Of a stretch of 64,000 nt of DNA, positions 23,150-34,872 are shown piece by piece. The position numbers and the translations under genes were made by a program. Below the pieces are notes generated by a model. It made no database searches, was not told the origin of the DNA, and saw nothing but the letters and a program-made list of their open reading frames with translations. Within the stretch, counting starts at the first letter, position 1, and each line of letters opens with the position of its first letter. The stretch is from Cordilura impudica. Lineage: Eukaryota > Arthropoda > Insecta > Diptera > Scathophagidae. The stretch lies in assembly GCA_963682025.1 (NCBI GenBank), contig OY821519.1, forward strand, positions 159,333,457-159,397,456. The letters are read 5' to 3'.

Positions 23150-23790
23150 ACAATTGAAAAGTCAGCGTGAAATTGCTGAACAAGTGAGTATACAGTCTTC
23201 TACAGTTCAGCCTTTTATAAACGGTTTTTGAGACAAAATAGATTTAAGGACAAGGGCAGAAAGGTACCAAATAAGATTGTTACTTTGAACGACGAAAGAT
23301 GGATCAAACGGAAAATTAATGAAAACCCCAAGTTATCCGCAAAAAAAATTGGCTGATAAGGTGCTCAATTCTCTTGGCAAGGCCTCTAGTGTATCAAAAA
23401 TTCGTCATCTCTTGCGATCACATGACTTTCATGGTCGAGTACCACGAACCAAGCACTACATAAACCTAAAAAATTAAACCTGCCAATTAAGTTTAAAAAA
23501 AAAATGCTTTTTTAATTTTTTCATAATTTTGAAACACTGTCATTAGTATCGAGAATTTATGGGGATTGTTAGAAACTAACATCCGAAAACACAACATTAA
23601 CATATCTAGCAAAAAAGCTTAGAAACAGCATTGCGAGAAGAATGGAGTAAAATTCAGCCAGAAACTACAAAAAAAACTGGTTGATGCAAAATAGTCTTAA
23701 TTCAATTATATCTCAATAGGGTTACCATACCAAATACTAAAAGTATTGAAAAAATCGAAGATTATGTTAGTTAATCGCAGTTGATAGACA
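23150..23790 (+). pseudogene. Tc1-like transposase relic, catalytic core deleted
   Basis: The N-terminal part shows helix-turn-helix traces (QREIAEQVSIQSSTVQ at 23163) and the second DNA-binding domain (NDERWIKRKINENPKLSAKK, then SVSKIRHLLRSHDFHGRVP to 23450). It jumps at about 23480-23540 to the C-terminal IENLWGLLETNIRKHNI and EKNGVKFSQ..TKKLVDA. The middle with the first two catalytic acids is missing and stops interrupt both parts. Terminal repeats were not identified. Confidence 0.75.
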
Positions 23791-23963
23791 ACTCTCTTTG
23801 TGAACATACGCAAAACTTTATTAGTGCTCATAATAAAATTATATACAAAAACGTATGAGTACTAAATAGTTAATTTTGTTATTAATATTATTTTTTTACA
23901 AAAATCAATAAATACATTAAGTGTACTAAAAAAAAACGTATTTCATCGGCTTGAAGCCTAAAT

Positions 23964-24989
23964 ATGAATCAACCGCCAGATTGTGGTGGTCCTAAAACAC
24001 CACTTATAACATTTTATAGAACAAGAAAACTAAATATATTATCTTCGGGAGAAAAATTCTTGGTTATGGAAAGGGTCAGTAGTGCAGACACGCTAACAAA
24101 CGTGTCACCGTTCTTAATTAAACAGGTAATAGATAACGTTGAAGGAGGAGAAGTGCAGCAGTGTAAAAAGCTACTGAATGGTATCATCCTAATTCAAACA
24201 TCATATTTTCAAGCAAGCAAATTGATTCTGCTGTCGTCACTCTCTACTGATATCGAAGTGGAGCTTAAGTAAGGAGTAATCTACTCCAATGATTTACGAG
24301 GAATCAACGAGTCGGAAATTCTTATGGAATTAAAAGACCAAAATGTAACTTACATTCATAAAATAATGAAAACCATCAACTGTTCAGTAATGGAAACAGG
24401 TCTGATTGTTATAACTTTCGCATCGATCAATTTACCAAATGGGATTTCTATTGGCTATGAAAAAGTTAGAATACGCCCTTACATACCTTTGCCACTAAAA
24501 TGTAAGAACTGTCTTCAATTGCAATTGCACATTGCAAAAATATGTAAAAAATGAAAAAATCTATGCTAACTGCTCCAAGTTTTAATACTAACCCAGAATT
24601 AAACGTAAAGTGTGATCACGCAGCCTCTTGCATCAATTGCACAAACTCAAACGTTGAAGACAATAAACATGCAACTAACGACAGAAATTGCCTGATTTTC
24701 CTTAAAGAAAAAGAAATCCAGGCCTTTGTAACTCTTGAAAAAGTGGGAAAAAAAGGCAGCAACTATATACCGACAACGTCATGCTCAGCAAGCTACACTT
24801 TACTCCGCGGTAGCAAAAAATTTAAATAACAATAACTCCTCTATATCTACACATATGCCACCACCAAGAAATAATATTATGCCGCGTTTTATTAAAGACT
24901 ACTCTGACATTGTAAGTGAATTCGACAACTCTCTTTCTGAAATGGAAACAGACCACCTAAGTAGTTCATCTCAAGCAACAAACCTGTAA
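23964..24989 (+). pseudogene. I-like LINE ORF1 (gag-like), broken
   Basis: Nucleic-acid-binding ORF1 of a non-LTR retrotransposon. The first frame (23964-24272) has VSPFLIKQVIDNVEGGEVQQ and CKKLLNGIILIQTSYFQAS. After a stop the match continues (24324-24554) with EILMELKDQNVTYIHKIM and VRIRPYIPLPLKCKNC. That is the RPYIPxPLRCxxC start of the CCHC knuckle in I-element-type gag proteins, with later Cys positions decayed. Ser/Asn-rich remains run on to 24989. Stops at 24270 and 24552 and frame changes show it is dead. The reading direction matches ORF2 downstream. Confidence 0.75.
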
Positions 24990-25378
24990 TATTACCCACA
25001 ACCTGTAATATTACCAAAAAATTCGTCAAAATTTTAAGAGAAAAAATGAAGGCAGCGACCCGTAAATCAAAAAGCAACAAGTAAACTCATCATAATGTAT
25101 ACATTTTTTAATACGCCAAATTTCAATAATTGTATTGATCTGGCAATTTTAATATACCCACTGTTATTAAATCAACGAAAACCCGTTTGTTTACAAACTG
25201 CAAATTCAATATATATATTACTCTCTCCCACATTCCGCTATATTTATGTTAATAGTTTACTCCTCATGATTAAAGTCCTAACTCTTAGTTACAACATTAT
25301 GGCTGTTTATTTAGTCATACAAAACTTATTTAACATTTATGCTTTAACGGCAAAAATTAAAAAATCTGCACTTTTTAA

Positions 25379-28300
25379 ATGACTTTTACCATGATACAAT
25401 GGAATATGAACGGCTACTTAAATAACTATAATGAATTACAAATTCTTGGTAAAAAAATACAAAATACAATCCAAGAAACCCAACTTCATTCCCTCCTAAA
25501 CATCCCAATACCAATCAACTACACACTATATGCTATCAACACGTCTTCCACAAGGTCCGGATGAGTTTCAATTCTTGCTCATAAATCTCTACAGAAACGA
25601 CAAATTAATGTTGCCAACGACTGTGATTCAGTGTGTGTCGAGATAGTATCATAATTCAAGTTAAAAATCTTTAGTGTACATATTCAAATTTTAGCAATGT
25701 TAACCCCCATAATATATTTAATTCAAACACTTCAACTATTGTTACAGGTGATTTTAACAGCCCACACACAAATTGGGGGTCCTCCTTTAACAGTCGAAAA
25801 GGTACTGTTCTATCTACATACATAAATAATTCAGACTTTATTTTACTAAATGATAAATCCCCACCTCATCTTAACACGCACTTTACATTTTCTCGTATTG
25901 ATCTGTTCTGTTCTGTTTCCCATCCTTAGGTACCCAAGCAGAATGGAGAACAGAAGGTAAACTATGCGACAGTGATCACTTTTCCATATTAATTTCAATT
26001 TTTCCCGAACCAACTCTTTATACTTCATTTAGGCCTAAATACCAGAGCCAGTGCTCAAACCTCGAGGTTCATAAACCGGTTTCTAACAATATAAACAAAG
26101 AAACTGCAAATATTTGCAAAATTATAATACAATAGCCATCATATCCATTCCTCAATTCCAGAATATACCCAGAAAAGACCAATGGTGGAACAAAGAGTTA
26201 AACAACCTAAAACTTTAGAGAAACAGGTTTTGCCACTTGTTTAAAAACAATATGGTTCAAACAAACTATAAAAGAGCAAATGCAATATATAAAAGAAAAA
26301 CAAGTAAGAAAATTATAGTCGGTCTAGACCGACTATACGATACCCTATACCATGGTTTAGAGACCCTATCTCTTCGGTGCAACTAATTGGATATAGAAAA
26401 TAAGCATAAACCAAATTTGAGTGGCATTGTTATTAATTTTCTTGGCTGCAGATATGAAAAAGTTCACATCGGGTGCTATATTTATATGGGGACAAGGTCG
26501 AAAAATGGACCGATCCTGACCATATTTGGTAAGGTCACTTATTTTTTGCAACAACTTATACAAACCAACTTTGAGAAAAATCTGTGCAATATTTTTGTTT
26601 TTTGATAGATTTAAGTGTAGATCGGGAAGCAGCTCTATATGGGGCCTATGACTAAGAATTGTCCTATGGGGATTATTTTTGGACTACTGATTAATGGATA
26701 TAATAAACCCATACAAACCCAATTTGGCTGAGATCTATATGATAATTTGGATCTTATGGCAATTAATGTCGATTTTATAGGGTCATTTGTATGGGGGCTA
26801 GGTCTGAACATGGACCGATTTTCACCAATTTTAATAGCGTTCAAATTTCATCAAAATTTCATCAAAATATATTCAAATTTGCGACCTGTAGTTTGATTAC
26901 AAGGTTTACATGGACACACAGACGGATGGACGGACGGACATCGCTAAATCGACTCAGAAAGTGATTCTGAGTTGATCGGTATAATAAAAGATGGGTCTAG
27001 GTCAAATATTTTTGGTAGTTACAAACAGCATCACAAAGTCATTATACCCAAACCACATAGTGGTATAGGGTATAATTAAAATATCCAAAATAAATTCAAT
27101 CACCTACTTTACATCCACAATCAATCCTAAAACTCCCACAAATCTACCCGCAATATACACTGTACCAGTAAATTAGAGAATACGGACATAATAATCATCG
27201 ATAGAATGGAAACAGCGAATGAATTTGGTAAATTTTGGTCAGAAAATTCTTCTGACTCAAACTACTCAACAGCTTTCCAAACAAACAAGCAATCTGCAAC
27301 TTTTAATCTACTTTATGTAGACTATCAAATTGCTAATTATCTCACTTTACGGAAACAAGCGACAATTATATCGCTGGACTTCGAAAGAGCTTTCGATAAA
27401 GTTGGTATACATACAATTGTCACACAGCTGAATGAATGGAAAGTAGGACCAAAGATAACAAAATATGCGATTTACTTATGACCAAGAGAAAAATTACAGT
27501 GCGAATTCAAATTACCACTACTCGACTTTTCCTCTATACAATGGAATTCCACAGGGCTCTCCCTATCCGTTATCCTCTTCATTATAGCTTATAATAAACT
27601 ATGTTCGATCATATCCCTACATAGATTGATTTCTGCGCATGCGCACACGATTTTATCATAATAATCCGTTCAAATAGAGACTAAAACTTGGTTTTGAACC
27701 TAGATAACCTTTTTAATGATATTAATGACTGATATAACTACTCTGGAGCCACCCTATCTACCTCAAAATGTATATATATATATATATAATTGCAGACTTA
27801 AAAACTGTACCTGTGATATACAATCCTCTAACACCACAATATAGAGAGATAATACACTAACAATACCAGGTCTCCTCATAAATAAACGATATTGATCACA
27901 TATCGACTGTATTAACACAAAGGCTTAATATCATTAAATTCCTTTCAAGTAAAAGGTTAAACGGTAACACCAATTCTCTCATCTCAATCACCAAAGCTCT
28001 CATTCTTTCTAATGTTAATTATGGTTTGACTTTATTTGCGTATGCTCCCAAGTCGCAAATACGAAAACTTGATTCCATAATTTATTCAGCAATAAGGCTT
28101 TCTCTTGAAGCACTTCGTTCTACTCCCATCAACAGCATGCTTTATGAAACGAACATAAGACCTTTATATACTCAGAGGGAAATTTTAACTTCAAAACTGT
28201 TTCGAACATTATTATATGGATATCCCCTTACGCATACCTATTTCTACTCCCAAATCAAAACAACCATGGCTTTTAGACAATAAATGCATAGATACAACCC

Positions 28301-28475
28301 TACATATACTCAGAAAATCGGACACAGATTCTTCACAATTCCAAATTATGTTTGGCATGATCAGAGAACAATTAAAAGACTATAAATTTTTATACATCGA
28401 TGGCTCAAAAAGGAACAATTCCACTTCACACATAACACAGTTAATAGTATAATCAACACTTCAAATCTACCATTA
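25379..28475 (+). pseudogene. I-like LINE ORF2: endonuclease, RT, start of RNase H (interrupted)
   Basis: Polyprotein for target-primed reverse transcription, in fragments. The endonuclease begins MIQWNMNGYLNNYNELQIL and continues to SILAHKS near 25580 and TGDFNSPHTNWGS near 25760. After a mini-me insertion (26300-27075) the RT shows IISLDFERAFDKVGIHTIV (27390) and a GIPQGSP trace (27542). The thumb region follows (28026-28283). RNase H begins with FLYIDGSKRNNSTSH (28389), which holds its first catalytic Asp. The frame then ends at the Polinton insertion point (28481). The rest of RNase H lies 16.7 kb away at 45152-45410. An RNase H domain argues for the I/LOA group rather than Jockey. Confidence 0.85.
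26300..27075 (+). repeat. Mini-me-type repeat (subfamily 2), apparently complete
   Basis: Starts ACAAGTAAGAAAATTATAGT with the perfect palindrome AGTCGGTCTAGACCGACT, then ATACCCTATACCATGG. Near the 3' end come the (GACGGACA) tract, CATCGCTAAATCGACTCAGA and a terminal hairpin of CATTATACCC..GTATAGGGTATAAT. It sits inside ORF2 of the I-like LINE and therefore inserted after it. Other copies: about 59838-60202, 61928-62660 and 63145-64000 (partial). Confidence 0.85.
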
Positions 28476-28481
28476 TACAGT
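28476..28481. repeat. Polinton target-site duplication, left copy
   Basis: TACAGT immediately outside the left terminal repeat; identical hexamer at 45146-45151. Six bp is the standard Polinton/Maverick duplication length. Confidence 0.97.
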
Positions 28482-29307
28482 AGTAGTGTGATGAAGAGAG
28501 TTCTGGAAACAAGAGCAGGGAGCAAAAATGTTATACTAATTTTGTATGGGAAAACTAACAGCAACGATAAGAAAATCAACCCTGTTTTGTTAAAAGTTCT
28601 GTTAAGTTCTGTTGTAGTTTTGATTGATATGTATGTGTGAATGTGTGTTTGAAACAGTTGATATGTTCTGTTGTTAAAAGTTCTGTTGTGGTTTTGATTA
28701 ATTTGTATGTGTGAATGTGTGTTTGAAACAGTTGGTATGTACCTATAAGTTTTTTGAAATTGTGTGTATGTAATCAGATTCAGCGACGGTGTGAAAATAG
28801 TTTATGAAAACATTAAATTAAGTTGTTTGAATACAAAAGCTTGCTGTTAACCTTACTCAGCTAAGTTGATATAAAATTTAATGGTTTAAAAAACAAATCA
28901 AAACAATACTATTTATATGTATTTTATTTATTAATTTTTTTTTTTTTTTTGAGAATTTTATAATGTAATAAAACATAAATCTCATATTTAAGTATATATA
29001 ATATTATTGAAGTTCATCTTTATTGATCCAAGAATTATGTTGATTGGAAAATCCCAACCATTTAACGTACATCTGTTGTCCCATAGTTTTAATAACTTTT
29101 TCAATCAAATATGTATTTGGATAATGTGTCTTCAATAGTTCATTTTCATAGAATCCTCCAACAATCGGATTCTTTTGATAGTCTTCTAATAAATAAGTAA
29201 TGGGGTTTGTGTTCTGTAAAGTACGAATTTTAAAAATTTCAGTTGTCCAGTTTGGAGTGTATCCTTTTGCAAAAATATGTTTATATTTGCTAATTCGAAC
29301 GTGATCT
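28482..29307 (+). repeat. Polinton left terminal inverted repeat
   Basis: 826 bp matching the reverse complement of 44309-45145 with few substitutions and small indels (mainly in TA and T runs). It contains an internal tandem duplication of about 77 bp (28589 and 28668; marker TGTGAATGTGTGTTTGAAAC). Its inner 304 bp is a copy of the 3' end of the integrase gene. The match stops abruptly at GTGATCT (29301-29307). Confidence 0.95.
29004..29307 (-). pseudogene. Truncated copy of integrase 3' end (chromodomain) within the left repeat
   Basis: The minus strand reads the last ~100 codons of the integrase, from the small SH3-like segment (DHVRISKYKHIFAKGY) through the chromodomain (VKWLGFSNQHNSW) to the same TAA. 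It is practically identical to 44309-44612. It lacks the catalytic core and any start signal, so it is a passive passenger of the terminal repeat. Confidence 0.93.
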
Positions 29308-29369
29308 TAAATATTGTTTTTGTAAAAGAAAACACAGTTTTATTGTATGATTTAGACTTTATTAAAATT

Positions 29370-32300
29370 TCAATTATTGTTTATTTTGAAATGTCCCCAA
29401 GCGTAGGTATTAATACCATCTTCTCTTATATAACGTTTATTATCATCATAACTTAATACAACTTTTGATATTTGTTGTGTATAAATTTCATGTAGAATAG
29501 ATTTAAATACATACATTTTATCATAATATATAGTTTTATCTATCAGACAGTTACGATAATCAGTAATAGTTAGTTTTTTTAAAGCAGAGTTTTTTACACC
29601 TTTAGCTTTTTTGGTTTCTTCTTTATCAACAACAGCTATTGAATACACTTTTGATCGAAGCCCAATAAATTCTAACATTACATGGCCATTATTCTCATCT
29701 TTCATCATTCCCAGCACCTTTTTGTTTTGCAAGGGGAAATTGAAAACATTATTAATTGAATAGTCTGATGTATCAAAGTTTAGATGAAGATCATTGTAAA
29801 TATCATTATAGAAATCGTCTGTTCTTATTGTGTAAATTAACGAGTCAGTATCCATATAATTTAATGTTAAATTTCCATTAAATTTTGGTTGCATATACTG
29901 ATAGTGAAAATCATACATTTTATATTTAGATAGTTCTAGAACCGAAAACCCTAAATATATAGGTTTATTAAACGTTATCCTATCCATACTCATTTGAATT
30001 GCAATCATATTATCGGTAAAATGTTTTGAACTATGGAAATTAGGTTTTGCTATAAGAGCTCGTGCACCCAAACGATTATGTTCACTCTCCCAAGCATTAA
30101 CGATTTTCACATTTTTACGTTTTTCAACGTTTTCCATCGTTTTTCCGTATACTGCATTATTTAAAAGTTTAAAAAAATTTTTCTCAAATTCATTTTTGGC
30201 ATTGGTTCGATGAAAGGTATTTAAATCGATATACTGTTTCAACCAAGTTGATTGTTTAAATCTTAATATTCTGTGAATTTTAACTAATTTTAAACCATTT
30301 CTAATACACTGCTGAAGATTTCGATAGTGAATTATATATGATTTTTTGTTAGTTAAATCGGGAATTAGTTTCTTGATATTATGATGTGCTATTGGTGGAC
30401 TTTTAAGTTCAGCACAAAAGGGTAAATCATTGTGACTATCATGAAGTTCTTGAGGATAGTCTAAATCAACTTCTAAAATGTAACCAAAATCAGAGTTTTC
30501 GGTTACTTTCGAAATATCAAAGCTATCTATATCTTCAATCCATTCAAATTTACCTTCTGGTAAAGATTCAGACATTGCCCAACCATATAAATTGTTTGCA
30601 TCTAAATACATAAGATATTGTGTGGGTTTAGAACAATCATATGTTTTCATATATTTATGATTTGCAACTGGTCGACGTTTTGAGCATTGAACAATACCAC
30701 CTCTAATTCCTTTTTTAATGAAATTATACATATTTATATCGGTGAACAATTCCAATTCAATTTTCGTTATTTTTAACATGGCATCCCACGACAAACCAGG
30801 TGTCGTATAGTAATGACATGGATCAAGATGATATATTGATTTACAAACAGAACGAAAATTTTCAAATACATCGGTCAAAAGAAGTACATCTGTTTTTAGA
30901 TATAAAAGCATATACTCATTTAGAGATTGACAGTTAAATGTAGATCAAACACTTAACGCATGTTCGTAATCATCAATAGTACATTCTTTATTATTTAATG
31001 TAGAGAAAAACTGTTCGCGAGAAGGTAAGAAATTTTCGTTTAATTTCTCAGCTGAATCGATATACTCATAAGGAAATATACCTTTTCTTTTCAAAAGATT
31101 AAATTCTAAATGATTTGGAAATATCGATTTTAATATTTTAAAGTCATCATTATGTAAATAATTAGATAAACTATCTAAACTTGATGACATAAATTTAAAA
31201 GAATCGAGAAAACGTAATTCTAAACTATATTTATCAGTAATTTGAATTCTTTTCGTAACAGATATATACAATTCTTTATTAAGGGGTATAACATTTATAT
31301 CACCCGGATAATCTGCTAATACCTTTACAAACAAATGACAATCATAACCAGAAAAGTTATGAAAAATTATTGGGATATAGTTAGGTAATTGATAATTAAT
31401 ATTACATTTCGAATGAGCTGGACCGCGATATTGACCAGTTAAATGACAATGATCAGCACATCTATCATCATCATCTAAAAATTTTTTACATATATGACAC
31501 ACACTAGTATTATAATGTTTTTCAAGTTCATGGGGTAACAGAGAATTCATTGCTACTACTTTCATTAGAAAGTTTTCACACAAAAAACGTGCATCATCTA
31601 TCAAATTTTGAACAAAATCTTTAACAACGTCGTTACCCGTATACGTTCTAAACTTATTCAGTTTAGAATCAAAAGATGATTTTATGTAGTAGCTGTAAGC
31701 TATAGGTATATGTTTTTGAATGCTGGTAACATTATTAGAATTTTTGTTGTTAATTTTACTTAATATACATTCAAAATCCGCATAGATAACAAATGGTACA
31801 TCTAATTGATTTTTATAATTTTTGAACAGCAATATATTATCATTATCAACACCCGTAGGCATTTTGGTGACAATTTTATTGCATTCTTGCTTATGTTTTA
31901 ACAGCAAGAGTTCACTACTTGAATATTGTAAACAAAAATTACAAAAATATTTAGCACCATTGTGTTTTGAAACCTGTGTGCTCAATAAACTACTTATGTT
32001 TCTTATCCAAACATAATGTGATTCATCGTTTCTATCGTCTTGAATGTATAGTAGATTGATATGATTAATTTTTTCATCAACTGTCTTATAATATGGTCCA
32101 ACGATTTCTTTTTTTATCACATCACATCCAAAAACATTCACACTTATATTTAAATTATTTTTTTCAAATATCTTAATATCACCAACAGATAGAGGAAAGG
32201 TTAAGGTGGTGAAATCAATTGTTATTCCATTTGTTAGTGTTATTAAGCTTTGTGTGATAACATTACTAAAATGTGAATGCTTTGGATTTAAATGTTTGTT

Positions 32301-32858
32301 TTCTAATGCAGCTATCAGAGCCCATTTAAAGCAATAATTATCATTATTTCTAATGTTGATGCATGCTTTTTTATTGCTGATAAATAGTGGTAGTTCTAAA
32401 TATTTAGATCCTTTTATTGGACAATACTTGTTTACGTTTATCTCAATTCTATTTATAGAGACTAGAGCCCAACCACTATCTCGCTCTTGAAATTCATCCA
32501 TTTTGGTAACAATTTCTATATTATGACTATCGTACACGTCTGATAGATCTTGTTCTAATTGAACTATTACCATTTTCGTTTGAAAAGATTTCATACTAAT
32601 TAGAGCACTATCATCATCATCATTTTCATTCTTATTAGCTTTTGAGAATTTTATATACTCTGCAAAAAGTTCTATATTGAATTTTATATTTATATGTTCT
32701 AATAACATATTTTTTAAAATATTTACAATGCTTTCTTTTGCATTCGAAAATAAAATGTTTGCTGAAAGCTCATCTTCCTTTTTATTTTCGTATACAAAAG
32801 TTTGGATACGCTTATTAAATAAATTTTTGCTTATATATATATCGTTGTTCATAAACAA
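29370..32858 (-). pseudogene. POLB: Polinton protein-primed DNA polymerase B, split by an in-frame stop
   Basis: Family-B, protein-primed polymerase expected to replicate the element. The N-terminal frame (30945-32858, 637 codons) holds a DNYCFKWALIAAL segment (~residue 173) and a C2-type finger (FCNFC..HKQEC, ~305). It then has Exo I YADFECIL (~357), an endonuclease-VII-like Cys/His cluster (CHICKKFL..HCHLTGQYRGPAH, ~456-485) and Exo II HNFSGYDCHLF (~500). A TGA at 30945-30947 ends it. The C-terminal frame (to 29370) is in the same phase and has Exo III YLKTD, Pol A LDANNLYGW (~100), Pol B NNAVYGK (~250), Pol C YMDTDSLIY (~352) and the KVY motif. All catalytic motifs are intact, so a single point mutation accounts for the stop. 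A short finger ORF lies directly upstream. Confidence 0.95.
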
Positions 32859-33115
32859 ACGATTATTTTTTTTTTATGTTCATTAGTTCTCAAATGATGA
32901 GACCAAGAACCTTTTCTTATATTTAATTCACAAGTTTCACATCGTGTATAGCTACATGATGGAGTTTCTTCAATACTTTCTATTTTAACAATTTTTTCAT
33001 TTTTTAAATTTAATTTTGTTTTAGTTGTTTTTGATTTCATATGTTTATTATTTAAATGCCTCTTAAAATTAAATTTGGATACGAAAGACGTTCCACATAT
33101 CTCGCAGATAAACAT
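32849..33115 (-). CDS. Zinc-finger ORF, probable N-terminal part of the polymerase gene
   Basis: 88 codons. A classic C2H2 finger is at residues 2-25 (FICEICGTSFVSKFNFKRHL..H) and a second Cys/His set at ~59-80 (CETCELNIRKGSWSHHLRTN..H). It ends in a different frame from the polymerase ORF, overlapping it by 10 bp. The frame is lost at a run of ten A residues (32867-32876 on the plus strand). In related Polintons a finger region precedes the polymerase on one protein, so this is likely one gene broken by a homopolymer length change. Alternatively it is a separate small DNA-binding protein. Confidence 0.7.
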   Translation of the reverse strand: MFICEICGTSFVSKFNFKRHLNNKHMKSKTTKTKLNLKNEKIVKIESIEETPSCSYTRCETCELNIRKGSWSHHLRTNEHKKKIIVCL

Positions 33116-34121
33116 AATGCAACAACAGAAATGAAAGTAACGTTCTGAAAGTATTTGAAATTGAAGTTGAAATAAACATAAACTATAGATTTGCTGTTAC
33201 TCTCTATAACATACCTGGATTTAGTGTAGATGTTTATATATATATATATATATAGATATATGTGTGTGTGTGTGTGTGTGTGTATTTAAAATCGCAATTT
33301 CAATAGTTTTTAAATTAACTCAAATACCGTTTCCACTTTTTTTATATAAGTATAATCAAATTAAATTATATAAAAATTGTAATTTTGTGTTTTTAAGAAT
33401 ACTTTTTTATTAGTTTTATATCACTTTTAAATCAGCTTTTAAAAAATGCTTTTTATTTTTGTGAGCGATATGTTTTCGCAGAATGACGAAATTCAATTGT
33501 TTCATTAAAACTCATTAACAAAGGTTCTTATATACATTTTGTATTCTTACTAAACTAAAACTTTATTAAAATTGTTGTGGTCAAGTTCAGAGATAATGAT
33601 AAAAAAAAAAAAAATAACAAACGTTTTTTAATCACATTTTTAATTCAGTACATATTTCATACTATACTATTATTAGCATAATAAAATAATATTGTTCTTG
33701 TCTGTACAACATACAGCTTTATCAATCACCTCTATTATGGGTGCGCTGATGTTTGAGATTTGTTTATTGGTTTCATTCATATAGTTTTGTTATATAATCT
33801 CAAACCCGATGAATATAATTCAAGTGCAAGTTTTTACGATCTAACAAAAAATAATAACAAATATTTAGTTTTTTAATTTTTTTACTTAAAAAATTTTTTT
33901 TATTTTTATTAATTTTTAAGTTTTATGTATTAAAAATGCTATATATCAATAATATTTAATTTTTAATTTTAATAAATAACATAAATAATAATTTAACAAA
34001 TAATTTCGGCTTCTGTTTTGTTGTCATCGTCAATGGCATTTAACAATCAAATTATTTTGGTGTACCTTGTGCTAAAACGATAATAATTAATATTTAGATT
34101 TTTATAATAAATAAAAACTAT
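33116..34121. other. Polinton gene-free AT-rich segment
   Basis: A 1-kb gap between two minus-strand genes. It contains a (TA)n tract joined to a (TG)n tract at about 33236-33285 and several T/A runs. No ORF supported. It may hold the polymerase promoter upstream of 33115. Confidence 0.5.
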
Positions 34122-34439
34122 TTACCTAAAATTACCTGTTGTTGCTGCCTGTATATTAAGTTCATAATATACATCACTGTTTCCTTTTCTATTTTTTATA
34201 AGATAATAGGTATTCTTGTCAAATTCGGCAATGCAGTCATCATCGAGGGTGTCGTTAAATATACCGGGTAGGTATATGTAGTTGCTGTTTTCCACCAAAC
34301 AGCGAATTTTACTTCCAAAGCGTGTCTGTACACGCTCTAGTTTTGAAATTTTGTACTTATGATTAAAAACCATATCCTTTACGGAGAGAATGGTTTTGTT
34401 TTGACATTTTTTAAAAATTTGTTTTAAACGTGCTTCCAT
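34122..34439 (-). CDS. Small Polinton protein, paralogue A
   Basis: 105 codons from ATG at 34437-34439 (an in-frame TTG extension upstream is unlikely to be used). Key blocks: MEARLKQIFKKCQNK at the N-terminus, KDMVFNHKYKISKLE and RFGSKIRCLVENSNYIYLPG. It is clearly related to the broken gene at 34873-35248 (shared LxxIF/LF start, YKI/YEI..LER/IER, RxG/YGxxIRCLVxxxxYIYLP). Similar small proteins occur widely with insect Polintons; function unknown. Lies downstream of its paralogue on the same strand. Confidence 0.75.
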   Translation of the reverse strand: MEARLKQIFKKCQNKTILSVKDMVFNHKYKISKLERVQTRFGSKIRCLVENSNYIYLPGIFNDTLDDDCIAEFDKNTYYLIKNRKGNSDVYYELNIQAATTGNFR

Positions 34440-34569
34440 TTCTTTGGATTTACTTGACTTGAATAACAATTAAAGAAAATTAGACATAGTTTTTATACAA
34501 AATTAAGAGATGTAATTTTATAGCTTTGCAATCTTTTTATTGTTTTTGTTTATAAACATGAAAAATTCC

Positions 34570-34866
34570 TAAAATGTGTGAGAAATTTTTTTGCGGTGTT
34601 TTTTTTTTTTTCTTATCGTTATATATGTTTTTTAATTTTAAGAAGTTATCGTTGCGGTTTTTTCATTTTTATTTAGTTTCTAGTTCATCAAATGCATGAG
34701 AAATTTTAGTGCTTACAAAGTTTTTACTGATAAGTATATGTTTTAATTTTAAAAAGTTTCTGTTGCGGTTTTTCGTTTTGTATAAAGTTTCTAGGTCATC
34801 AAATGCGTGAGAAATTTTAGTTCTTGTAGGGATTTTTACTGATAATATATTTTAATTTTAAAAAGT
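34570..34866. repeat. Tandem repeat, ~110-bp unit, between the two paralogues
   Basis: AATTTTAAGAAGTT/AATTTTAAAAAGTT anchors at 34633, 34744 and 34853 give a 110-bp period. Each unit carries a TTGCGGTTTTT block and ATGCRTGAGAAATTTTAG. A degenerate partial unit precedes at 34570. It separates the duplicated genes, so it may be a product of the same duplication. Confidence 0.8.
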
Positions 34867-34872
34867 TTCTAT

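Noticed and set aside
33236..33285. (TA)n(TG)n tract considered as a replication origin
   Set aside because: Only a dinucleotide microsatellite; no supporting structure beyond composition.
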